DNA of 6,829 bases, from positions 1-6,829 of the forward strand of contig CANRHW010000083.1 in NCBI GenBank assembly GCA_947630525.1, written 5' to 3'. The translations under genes were made by a program, and so were the position numbers. The notes beneath the pieces were generated by a model, which was given only the letters and a program-made list of their open reading frames with translations, made no database searches and had not been told where the DNA came from. This document shows, piece by piece, positions 1 to 6,543 of the stretch. Source of the stretch: an uncultured Clostridia bacterium. Lineage in GTDB: Bacteria > Bacillota > Clostridia > UMGS1883. Numbering within the stretch: position 1 is the stretch's first letter; each line of letters begins with the position of its first letter.

Positions 1-2
1 CC

Positions 3-593
3 ATGGAGGAGCAGGGCCGCCGGTTTTACTGCCTCTGCGCCAATGCGGCGGAGGGGCTTTACGGCCTTAGGCCCAAGTTCACCGTTGGCCGCCCCAGAGA
101 CCCCAAAAACGGCGATCTGGCCTCTTCGGCGGCGCTGGCTCTGGGCGGAGCGCTCCGCCGGCGGCCCTCAGAAATAGCCGCCGAAATTGCGGAACGCATA
201 GAATTGCTCCCCGGCGAAAAATTGGAGGTCGGCGGCAAGGGTTTTTTGAACCTTTACCTTTCGGCGGACTTCCTGCGGGGGCTTTTGCGGCCCGTGACGG
301 AATTGCCGGAAATCAAGCTTCCGAATTTGTCCGACGGCAATTTTTATATGGCTCACTGTTATCACCGGCTCCGGCGGCTGCTGGAACTGCACGGCGGCGG
401 CGAACCCGCCCCCCTTGAAGCTCCTGAGGAGCTGCGGCTGCTCCGCGCGGTGGCCTGGGAGGACCCGGAGGAGCTCGCCCCGGCCGCCATGGAGCTTTAT
501 GACAGGCTGGGGCTTAACTGCGGTCCCGAAAGGGAGCTGCTGCTCAAAAACGGACTGCGCCTTTTATGGGAAAGGAGAATTTCAAAGCTATGA
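3..593 (+). CDS. ArgRS-like protein without catalytic domain (Add-1-like + DALR-like)
   Basis: The protein is 196 residues from the first visible ATG, ending TGA. Residues about 18-95 resemble the N-terminal Add-1 domain of arginyl-tRNA synthetase: a P-x-D-x-KNGD segment (31-38), a helix with RRRPSEIAAEIAERI, then the GKGFLNLYLS strand (79-88) matching the ArgRS 'GPGFIN' motif. Residues about 112-192 resemble the DALR anticodon-binding domain: NFYMAHCYHRLRRLL (113-127) parallels the ArgRS 'QYAHAR' helix, APEELRLLRAVAW (140-152) the 'pEE..Ll' helix, and ERELLLKNGLRLLWER the final helix. Only about 15-20 residues separate the halves, where a true ArgRS has its Rossmann domain with the HIGH-type and KMSKS-type motifs, so it cannot charge tRNA alone. 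This absence does not depend on the window edge. Binding of tRNA-Arg or a synthetase is inference. The true start may lie upstream, since only two bases precede this ATG. It overlaps the next gene by 4 bases. Confidence 0.72.
   Translation: MEEQGRRFYCLCANAAEGLYGLRPKFTVGRPRDPKNGDLASSAALALGGALRRRPSEIAAEIAERIELLPGEKLEVGGKGFLNLYLSADFLRGLLRPVTELPEIKLPNLSDGNFYMAHCYHRLRRLLELHGGGEPAPLEAPEELRLLRAVAWEDPEELAPAAMELYDRLGLNCGPERELLLKNGLRLLWERRISKL
571..577 (+). promoter_or_regulatory. Shine-Dalgarno site for the S41 peptidase gene
   Basis: AAAGGAG lies inside the 3' end of the preceding gene, 12 bases before the ATG at 590. It makes that ATG the preferred start over the in-frame ATG at 566, which lies upstream of this site and would add eight residues ahead of a clean signal peptide. 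Confidence 0.7.
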
Positions 594-2050
594 AAAAGAA
601 GCTTTTATCGCTGTTGCTCATATTGACTGTGGCGCTGGCCATTCCGGTCATGGCGGACGAAAGCGGCGCGGCCGTCACTGACGAGGGGATAGCCGTCACC
701 GAGGACGAGTTTAGCGTAACTCAGCAAAAAATCATAATACGCGACCTGGCCCACACCTTGGCCGACAACTACCTATATGAAGTCACCGACGCAAACCTGC
801 TGTACAACGCCCTTTGCTCCGTCATTGAAAACGGCGGGGTATTCGATTTAGACAAAGCTATTGAAGCCATGGTATATTCCCTTGGCGACGAGTATGCCGA
901 GTATTACTCGCCGGAGGCCTATGCCGCCCAGACCGAGTATTACAAGGACAGCGGCTTTTACGGAGTTGGCATAACAATGGCTCCGCAGGGCGGCGGAACC
1001 GTGATAGAAAGCGTGTTCCCCGGCAGCGCGGCCGAAGTGGCCGGACTTATGGCGGGCGACGTGATAATCTCCGTGGACGGTATCGACGCCGCGAAGCTCC
1101 CTCCCGCTCAGGTCAGAGAGCTTATCTCCGGAGAAGAGGGAACTTCGGTGGAGATAACCGTCCGCCGCGGCGAAGACGAGGTGTTTGTCGCCAGGCCCAT
1201 ACGCCAGCTCATAAGAGAGGGTCACTCCAACATGAGCATATTGGACGGGAATATCGCCTATATCGACGTGGACTCCTTTACCGGCTCCCTGCCCGAGGAA
1301 TTTGACGCCTATCTCGGCGAGATATCCGAAAAGAACATTGACAAGGTCATTCTTGACCTACGGAACAACGGGGGCGGCGACATCTACGCCGCCATGCAGG
1401 TGGCCGAAAAGCTCATCCCCGCCGGACTTATGGCCCGCATAAAGTACAAAAATCCCGCCGACGAAGAGATGATTTACTCTGAAAACATCCGTCCGCCCAA
1501 ATTTAAGCTGCTGGTGCTTGTGAACGAAAACACGGCCTCGGCCAGTGAATTTTTGGCTATGGCCCTCAAAAGCAAGGGTAGAGCCGAGCTCATGGGTACC
1601 GACACTTACGGAAAGGGCTGTATGCAGCTAATGTTCCAAACGCCTACCGGCGGCGGAGTTAAGTTCACCATCGCCGAGTTCTACGCCCCCGGCGGCGAGC
1701 GCATCCACCATCAGGGGCTTCATCCCGACTATGTGGTAGAAAACACCGTAGTCCCGGTGGACGAGAGCGCTTTCGCCTTGATAAAGCTTGATCAGCTTAA
1801 CATTCCGTCCACAAAGCTTGGCGTAGAACAGCGGCTCAACGCCCTTCGCCTTTTGTCCGCCGAAGATGTCGATGGAATTTATGACAATTCCACCACGGCG
1901 GCGGTCACGGTCTTTCAGCAGTACAATCAACTGGAACCCACGGGGCAGGTGGATTTTTACACCGCTCTCAAATTGAGCGACTATACGTACGATATGAGCA
2001 CGGTTGTGGACGTTCAAATGCAGGAGGCAATTGATTATTTTAACAAATAA
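590..2050 (+). CDS. Exported S41 C-terminal processing peptidase with PDZ and peptidoglycan-binding domains
   Basis: The 486-residue protein begins MKKKLLSLLLILTVALA, a classic signal peptide with likely cleavage after VMA (residue 22); there is no lipobox cysteine, so it acts outside the membrane, free or anchored by an uncleaved signal. A helical N-terminal domain (about 40-115, with SLGDEYAEYYS) precedes a PDZ domain (about 122-209). The S41 core (about 212-387) has DLRNNGGGD, the nucleophile Ser317 in TASASE, the general-base Lys342 in TYGKG exactly 25 residues later as in E. coli Prc, and Gln346. The C-terminal part (about 408-464: DGIYDNST, AVTVFQQY, TGQVDFYTAL) is a PG_binding_1-like fold, slightly degenerate. 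CtpA/CtpB relatives cut C-terminal tails of envelope proteins; in Bacillus, CtpB acts in sporulation signalling. The actual substrate cannot be told from here. The start is chosen by AAAGGAG and the signal peptide, and the ATGA overlap implies coupling to the ArgRS-like gene. Confidence 0.95.
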   Translation: MKKKLLSLLLILTVALAIPVMADESGAAVTDEGIAVTEDEFSVTQQKIIIRDLAHTLADNYLYEVTDANLLYNALCSVIENGGVFDLDKAIEAMVYSLGDEYAEYYSPEAYAAQTEYYKDSGFYGVGITMAPQGGGTVIESVFPGSAAEVAGLMAGDVIISVDGIDAAKLPPAQVRELISGEEGTSVEITVRRGEDEVFVARPIRQLIREGHSNMSILDGNIAYIDVDSFTGSLPEEFDAYLGEISEKNIDKVILDLRNNGGGDIYAAMQVAEKLIPAGLMARIKYKNPADEEMIYSENIRPPKFKLLVLVNENTASASEFLAMALKSKGRAELMGTDTYGKGCMQLMFQTPTGGGVKFTIAEFYAPGGERIHHQGLHPDYVVENTVVPVDESAFALIKLDQLNIPSTKLGVEQRLNALRLLSAEDVDGIYDNSTTAAVTVFQQYNQLEPTGQVDFYTALKLSDYTYDMSTVVDVQMQEAIDYFNK

Positions 2051-3602
2051 CGCCGTTTAGCACGGCCTCGGCGCAGCGAATACCGTCCGCCGCGGCGGAC
2101 ATTATGCCGCCGGCATAGCCCGCTCCCTCGCCGCAGGGGTAAATCCCCCGCACCGAGGATTGCAGGTCCGCCCCGCGGACTATGCGCAGGGGCGACGAGG
2201 AGCGGCTCTCAACGCCGGTCAGCGGAGCGTCGGGGCAAGCGAAGCCCCTTAGCCGCCGGTCGATGAGAATTATCCCCTCGGCCAACGCGGACGAAATGAA
2301 CTCCGGGAACAGCCTGCGTATATCCGTAGGAGTGACGCCGATTGGATAACTGGGCTCTATCGAGCCGATATCCGTCGACCGCTGCCCTTTAAGAAAATCC
2401 GCCACAAGGGTCATGGGAGCGCGGTAGTCTCCGCCGCCCAAGTAAAAAGCCCGGCTTTCCAGCTTGCGCTGGAGCTTGACCCCGGCAAAAAGGTCCCCCG
2501 CCGGCAGGTCCTCCGGCTCCACCGACACCAGCAAGGCGCTGTTGGCGTTTTTATCCGCCCGGGCGTACAGGCTCATGCCATTGGTAACGACGGTGTTTTC
2601 CTCACTGGCGGCGGCAACCACCCGTCCGCCCGGGCACATACAAAAGGTGTAGACCCCGCGGCCGTCCCTGAGATGAACCGCCGCCTTGTAGTCCGCCGGG
2701 GGCAGCCCGGCGGCGGCGCCATACTGCATTTGCTGTATCTGGCGCTGGGTATGCTCGATTCGGACGCCCACGGAAAAGGGCTTGCGCTCCATCAGCAGCC
2801 CTTTTTCGGCGCAGAGGGCAAACACGTCGCGGGCGCTGTGGCCGGCAGCCAATATGAGCCTGTCGGTATCTATCTGGCCGCGAGAGGTCTCTATTCCGCG
2901 CAAACGACCGTTTTCAATATAAAAATCCGTCAGCCGGCAGCCAAAGCGCACCGTCCCGCCCAGGGCGGTTATTTTTTTACGCAGATTTCTTACAACCGAC
3001 ACGAGCTTGTCCGTGCCTATATGCGGCTTGGCCAGCCAGGCTATCTCTTCGGGGGCTCCGGCGTCAATGAACTCGGCTATGACCTTGCGCAGGCGCGGGT
3101 CCCTTGTGCCGGTGGTCAGCTTGCCGTCGGAAAACGTCCCCGCGCCGCCCTCGCCGAACTGCACGTTGCTTTCGGGGTCGAGAGCGCCGCCCCGCTGAAA
3201 CGCCGCAACATCCGCCAAACGCAAATCCACGTCTTTGCCGCGTTCGATGAGAATGGGCCTGGCTCCGGCGTAGGCCAGTATAAGTGCGGCAAAGAGCCCC
3301 GCCGGGCCGCTGCCGACCACCACCGGCCGCCGTTCAAGGCGGCTGACGGCCGGCTGAGGATATACGTAAGGGATATATTTTTCGGCGTCCTTGTGACGGA
3401 CAAAGGAATTTTCATTTTCTATATCGACGACCAGCGAAGCGAGATAGTGTATATCCCCCTTATCACGGGCGTCGAGAGAAAGACGAAAAAGCTCCGCCCG
3501 GGAGATGATGCTCTCCTTGGTGTGGAGCTTGCGGGCCGCCTCGGCCCGTAGAATATCGTCGTTAAAATTTAACGGTAAACGAACGTTGTTTAACTTTATC
3601 AT
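2040..3602 (-). CDS. FAD-dependent oxidoreductase of the COG2509 type
   Basis: The 520-residue protein is a soluble flavoprotein of a widespread but functionally uncharacterised family. A small N-terminal domain of about 80 residues (NNVRLPLNF, helix, RAELFRLSLDAR, strand) precedes the dinucleotide-binding motif VVVGSGPAGLFAALILA (94-110), which ends in an acidic residue (IERG, 119-122) typical of FAD ribose binding. Further family hallmarks are FGEGGAGTFSDGKL (149-162), the FCMCPGG segment followed by VVAAASEENTVVTNGMS, and the C-terminal FAD-contacting YPCGEGAGYAGGIMSAAADG (488-507). It is full length. The ATG at 3602 is 8 bases past the TAG of the upstream flavoprotein gene, with only a weak ribosome site (AGTAGGCG), suggesting translation by reinitiation or coupling. 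An in-frame upstream ATG at 3692 would add 30 residues that are merely an out-of-frame reading of that neighbour. Its end overlaps the convergent S41 gene by 11 bases. Substrate unknown. Confidence 0.93.
   Translation of the reverse strand: MIKLNNVRLPLNFNDDILRAEAARKLHTKESIISRAELFRLSLDARDKGDIHYLASLVVDIENENSFVRHKDAEKYIPYVYPQPAVSRLERRPVVVGSGPAGLFAALILAYAGARPILIERGKDVDLRLADVAAFQRGGALDPESNVQFGEGGAGTFSDGKLTTGTRDPRLRKVIAEFIDAGAPEEIAWLAKPHIGTDKLVSVVRNLRKKITALGGTVRFGCRLTDFYIENGRLRGIETSRGQIDTDRLILAAGHSARDVFALCAEKGLLMERKPFSVGVRIEHTQRQIQQMQYGAAAGLPPADYKAAVHLRDGRGVYTFCMCPGGRVVAAASEENTVVTNGMSLYARADKNANSALLVSVEPEDLPAGDLFAGVKLQRKLESRAFYLGGGDYRAPMTLVADFLKGQRSTDIGSIEPSYPIGVTPTDIRRLFPEFISSALAEGIILIDRRLRGFACPDAPLTGVESRSSSPLRIVRGADLQSSVRGIYPCGEGAGYAGGIMSAAADGIRCAEAVLNGVIC
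2085..2100. repeat. Perfect 16-base GC palindrome near the convergent gene ends
   Basis: GTCCGCCGCGGCGGAC reads identically on both strands and could fold as a 6-bp stem with a CGCG loop. It lies 35 bases past the S41 stop, inside the final codons of the COG2509-type gene (Ala-Ala-Asp region). A second small hairpin, TATGCC-gcc-GGCATA (2103-2117), follows immediately. No U-run follows either one, so an intrinsic terminator is not supported. GC-rich Ala/Gly codons can produce such symmetry by chance. Confidence 0.4.
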
Positions 3603-3610
3603 ATAATCGC

Positions 3611-4801
3611 CTACTTTAAGCACAGGGCTTCGCCCGCCCGGGAACCGCTGATCCAGGCCCAATGCAGGTTGTATCCGCCGCAGTCGCCGCACACGTCCAA
3701 AATCTCCCCCGCGAAAAACAGGCCGCCCAGTATTTTTGACCTCATGCTAATGGGATCGACCTCGTTTAAGTCAACGCCGCCCCTCGTAGTCTGGGCCGCC
3801 GGCCATGAATTTGTCCCCGTAACTTGGAACCGCAGGGCCTTGGCCGCATTGACGAACCGTTTTATGTCGCGGACGGTGTACTGCTCTACGGGCCTTTCGG
3901 GGTCAAGTCCGCACTGGCGGCAGACCCGGCGGGTGAGGGGCTTTGAAAAATAGCCGCCCATAAAGTCGGGCATGGCCAGGTCGCCCGTATGTTCGGCCAT
4001 AGCGAGCAGAACCTCTACCGCCGCGCCGAATTCCTCCTCAGGAAAGAGGTCGAGAAAAATTTCCATATCGCCCTCAAACCGATTTGAAAGCTGCATTATG
4101 GGTATGCCGGAAAGGCCGTAATCGGTGAACTGAACCTCCCCCACCTCTTCGCGAAGAAGCTCGCCTTTCGAAACGGCCCTTGCTCCGGCCCACACCCGGA
4201 CGCCTTTGAGGTCCTTTTCGCCGCCGTTGGTACGAAGCTGGACAAGGGCGGGATAAGGAGTATACACCTTGTGACCCAGACTTTGGGCCATATCGAAGCC
4301 CGCGCCGTCGCTGCCCTGGGCGGGGGCAGCCTTGCCTCCGCAGGCCAGGCACAGCCGGTCGAAGCCCGCGCCGCCCACGGTGAAGGCCCCTGCGGAATAT
4401 TCCACGCCGCCGATTTTTGTTTCGGCCGCCGTTTCCACCCCCAGCCGGGCGCACTCGAAGCGCAGAGCGTCCACAACGGCGGCGGCCCTCATGCTTCTTG
4501 GGTAGGCGCGACCCTCCTCCAGGGTCACGGGCACGCCGAGGCCCGCGAACATATCCCGGACAAAATCAAAGCCCCTGCCCTCCAGGGCGGTTTTAAGGGC
4601 CTCCGGCGAGTGCGTAATATAGTGCTCCGGCGAGATATCCGCATTAGTAAGATTACAGCGGCCGTTCCCGGTGGAAAGGAGCTTTTTCCCCACCCGCCTG
4701 TTGCCCTCGAACACAGTGACAAAAGCCGACGGGTCGGTTTTTTTGGCAAATATGGCGGCGGTAAGGCCCGAGGCTCCGCCGCCGACAACGGCTATCCTCA
4801 T
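3611..4801 (-). CDS. BaiN/YhiN/HI0933-family NAD(P)/FAD-dependent oxidoreductase
   Basis: The 396-residue protein is a full-length member of the HI0933-like flavoprotein family. The N-terminal FAD-binding motif is VVGGGASGLTAAIFA (5-19), followed by the family signature GKKLLSTGNGRCNLTN (38-53). The C-terminal signature is GGLFFAGEILDVCGDCGGYN (359-378), then AWISGSRAGEAL, which closes the FAD site. No signal peptide or membrane segment is visible. Relatives are annotated variously as aminoacetone oxidase family enzymes, or as BaiN, proposed in Clostridium scindens to reduce bile-acid intermediates. Nothing in this window supports a bile-acid role: no bai genes are present, and the family is nearly universal in Clostridia. 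The ATG overlaps the gpsA stop by 4 bases (ATGA), with GAGGA (complement of 4811-4815) nine bases upstream inside gpsA, so translation is probably coupled. The family assignment is firm and the substrate is unknown. Confidence 0.93.
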   Translation of the reverse strand: MRIAVVGGGASGLTAAIFAKKTDPSAFVTVFEGNRRVGKKLLSTGNGRCNLTNADISPEHYITHSPEALKTALEGRGFDFVRDMFAGLGVPVTLEEGRAYPRSMRAAAVVDALRFECARLGVETAAETKIGGVEYSAGAFTVGGAGFDRLCLACGGKAAPAQGSDGAGFDMAQSLGHKVYTPYPALVQLRTNGGEKDLKGVRVWAGARAVSKGELLREEVGEVQFTDYGLSGIPIMQLSNRFEGDMEIFLDLFPEEEFGAAVEVLLAMAEHTGDLAMPDFMGGYFSKPLTRRVCRQCGLDPERPVEQYTVRDIKRFVNAAKALRFQVTGTNSWPAAQTTRGGVDLNEVDPISMRSKILGGLFFAGEILDVCGDCGGYNLHWAWISGSRAGEALCLK

Positions 4802-5796
4802 AGCAGCTGATCCTCGCTTTTTGCGCTTCTGGTCATAAGGTCTCTGACGGCGGCGGCGGGACTTTTGCCCTCAAACAGCACCGCGTAAGCCTGATTTATG
4901 ATCGGGAGCTCCACGTTGTACTTTTTGCCCAGCTCGTAGCCTGCCTTTGTGGCCCACACGCCCTCCACCGTCATATGTACCTCGGCAAGGGCCTGTTCAA
5001 GGGTCTTGCCCCTGCCAAGGAGGATACCGGCCCGGCGGTTGCGGCTGTGCATGCTTGTGCAGGTCACAATCAGGTCGCCCACGCCGCTGAGACCGGCAAA
5101 GGTCTTTTCTCTGGCGCCCATGGCCACGCCCAGGCGGCTTATCTCGTGGAGACCGCGGGTCATAAGGGCGGCCTTGGTATTGTCGCCATAGCCGCAGCCG
5201 TCGGCAATGCCCGCGCATAGGGCGATAACGTTTTTCATGGCACCGCCCAGCTCCACGCCGCAAACATCGGGGTTGGTGTAAACACGGAAAGTCTCGCCGT
5301 TAAATATCTGCTGAACCTTGAGCGCCACCTCGGGGTCGCCGCAGGCGGCCACATTAGTGGTGGGAATGCCCCGGGCCACTTCTTCGGCGTGGCTGGGGCC
5401 GCTGAGGACGGCCACGGGAGAATGGGGCAGCTTTTCGGCAATGACCTCCGACAGGCGGCGGAGGGATTTTTCATCTATTCCTTTTGAAACGTTGACTATT
5501 ATCTTGCCGTCGGCCTTTGCGGCCAGCTTGCCCGCGGTGACGGCAACCGCCGCGCTCGGCACGGCGCTGACGAGGATTTCGCCAAAGTCCGCAGCCTCGT
5601 CGATATCCGATGTAAAGCGCAGCCTTGCGTCCCCAAAGGGGACGCCGGGCAGGAACTCCTTGTTTTCCCGGTCGTTTTTGAGCCTTTCGCTCTCCTCGGG
5701 CAGGTAACTCCACAGACATACGCTGTGGCCGAGCTTGTCCAGGTGCAGGGCGAGGGCCGTCCCCCAGCCGCCGCTGCCGATAACGGATATATTCAT
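4798..5796 (-). CDS. gpsA: NAD(P)+-dependent glycerol-3-phosphate dehydrogenase
   Basis: The 332-residue cytosolic enzyme reduces dihydroxyacetone phosphate to sn-glycerol 3-phosphate, the backbone for phospholipids. The N-terminal Rossmann motif is ISVIGSGGWGTALA (3-16). The conserved segments VNVSKGID (101-108), LSGPSHAEEVARG (131-143) and ELGGAMKNVIALCAGIADG (182-200) follow in order. Lys188 in GGAMKN corresponds to the catalytic lysine of the family, and GYGDNTKAALMTRGL (202-216) supplies the Asn/Thr that contact the substrate phosphate. The length is normal. The ATG at 5796 is fixed by a strong GGAGGG five bases upstream. It lies 39 bases downstream of plsY, whose product consumes glycerol 3-phosphate, and overlaps the next flavoprotein gene by 4 bases. 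No upstream promoter is obvious in the 39-base gap, so it is probably expressed from the der-plsY transcript. Confidence 0.97.
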   Translation of the reverse strand: MNISVIGSGGWGTALALHLDKLGHSVCLWSYLPEESERLKNDRENKEFLPGVPFGDARLRFTSDIDEAADFGEILVSAVPSAAVAVTAGKLAAKADGKIIVNVSKGIDEKSLRRLSEVIAEKLPHSPVAVLSGPSHAEEVARGIPTTNVAACGDPEVALKVQQIFNGETFRVYTNPDVCGVELGGAMKNVIALCAGIADGCGYGDNTKAALMTRGLHEISRLGVAMGAREKTFAGLSGVGDLIVTCTSMHSRNRRAGILLGRGKTLEQALAEVHMTVEGVWATKAGYELGKKYNVELPIINQAYAVLFEGKSPAAAVRDLMTRSAKSEDQLL

Positions 5797-5801
5797 GATT
5801 T

Positions 5802-5807
5802 CCCTCC
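5802..5807 (-). promoter_or_regulatory. Strong Shine-Dalgarno site for gpsA
   Basis: On the minus strand GGAGGG sits five bases before the gpsA ATG at 5796, in the 39-base gap after plsY. It allows independent ribosome loading on gpsA within the shared transcript and decides the start codon. Confidence 0.8.
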
Positions 5808-5835
5808 AGTCGAGTTTTATTACCTCTACGGGGTA

Positions 5836-6483
5836 TTAGTTATTTTTCTTTTTGCCGCCGAGCCGGTTTTCCTTGCCGTGATACAGGCGGACGAGGTTTT
5901 CCTTATGGCGGAGTATGCACAGCAGCCCCACGCAGACGCAGAACACGCAGACAGCGGTGCTGACGCTGTTATTGACAAAGCGGAACGCTATAGCCGCCGC
6001 GGGAGCCGCCACGGAGGCCGCCACGGAGCCCACGGACACATAGCGGGTGATAAGCACCGCCAGCAGGAACACACCCAGAGCTATCAGCGCCACCCGCCAG
6101 TCCAAAACCAGCAGCGCCGCAAAGCTGGTGGCCACGCCCTTGCCGCCCTTAAAGCCGTGGTAGCAGGGGAAGTTGTGGCCGAGAATTGCGCCGCCGGCCG
6201 CAAAGCAGGGGCAGATGTCGTTGGAATGCGGATATATCAGCCGGGCCAGCAGCACGGCGACAACGCCTTTAAGTATATCCAGCGCGAACACCAGGGCCGC
6301 CGGCCCCTTGCCGTAGGTTCTGAGCACGTTCGTGGCCCCGGCGTTGCCGCTGCCGTGTTTGCGCACGTCGTCCTTTTTGAACAGGCGGGAATATATCACC
6401 GCAAAATTTACCGAGCCGATGAGATAGCCCATCAGCAGCATTACCAGCATATCGCCGGTAGTAATGACGTTACTGTTTATCAT
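5836..6483 (-). CDS. plsY: Acyl-phosphate:glycerol-3-phosphate acyltransferase PlsY
   Basis: The 215-residue integral membrane enzyme transfers the acyl group from acyl-phosphate (made by PlsX, not in this window) to position 1 of glycerol 3-phosphate, giving lysophosphatidic acid. All three family motifs are present: GSGNAGATNV (44-53), GHNFPCYHGFKGGKGVATS (102-120) containing the glycine-rich phosphate loop, and RHKENLVRLYHGKENR (192-207). Hydrophobic stretches around residues 10-32, 60-84, 117-146, 151-168 and 173-191 fit the usual multi-pass topology. The tail GGKKKNN is strongly basic and likely cytoplasmic. The ATG at 6483 is supported by GGAGGT seven bases upstream. It lies between der and gpsA, an order common in Firmicutes, and its substrate is the product of the next gene. 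The length is ordinary, with no sign of damage. Confidence 0.97.
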   Translation of the reverse strand: MINSNVITTGDMLVMLLMGYLIGSVNFAVIYSRLFKKDDVRKHGSGNAGATNVLRTYGKGPAALVFALDILKGVVAVLLARLIYPHSNDICPCFAAGGAILGHNFPCYHGFKGGKGVATSFAALLVLDWRVALIALGVFLLAVLITRYVSVGSVAASVAAPAAAIAFRFVNNSVSTAVCVFCVCVGLLCILRHKENLVRLYHGKENRLGGKKKNN

Positions 6484-6490
6484 AAGTATT

Positions 6491-6496
6491 ACCTCC
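6491..6496 (-). promoter_or_regulatory. Strong Shine-Dalgarno site for plsY
   Basis: On the minus strand GGAGGT stands seven bases before the ATG at 6483, within the 60-base gap after der. It favours this start over the internal Met codons at residues 12, 15 and 18. Confidence 0.8.
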
Positions 6497-6515
6497 GATC
6501 TGATTTTTCCGGCGG

Positions 6516-6543
6516 GAAAACGGCGGTTCCCCGGGCCGTTTTC
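6516..6543. other. Hairpin directly after der, possible weak terminator or processing site
   Basis: GAAAACGGC (6516-6524) and GCCGTTTTC (6535-6543) form a perfect 9-bp stem around a 10-base loop. Read on the minus strand it begins right after the der stop and ends about 20 bases before the plsY Shine-Dalgarno site. The descending arm ends in only four T residues that belong to the stem itself, and the next bases are CCCGCC, so it lacks a proper U-tract. It may attenuate read-through from der to plsY, mark an RNA processing or stability site, or be neutral. Confidence 0.4.

Noticed and set aside
566..589. Earlier ATG for the S41 peptidase
   Set aside because: The Shine-Dalgarno site lies downstream of this ATG, and the added residues would precede a well-formed signal peptide starting MKKKLL.
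2673..3551. A 292-codon plus-strand open frame antisense to the COG2509-type gene
   Set aside because: The opposite strand encodes a full-length flavoprotein with every family motif; this frame shows no motif and no convincing ribosome site.
3603..3692. N-terminal extension of the COG2509-type protein to an ATG at 3692
   Set aside because: The extra 30 residues are an alternate-frame reading of the C-terminal codons of the upstream flavoprotein gene and are Arg/Pro-rich; the family begins at MIKLNNVRLP.
3611..4801. Bile-acid dehydroxylation role suggested by the BaiN name
   Set aside because: The family is nearly universal in Clostridia, and no other bai gene is present; the neighbours are lipid and ribosome housekeeping genes.
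4271..4810. A 179-codon plus-strand open frame antisense to the BaiN-like gene
   Set aside because: It has no domain resemblance and is an antisense shadow of a conserved flavoprotein in GC-rich sequence.
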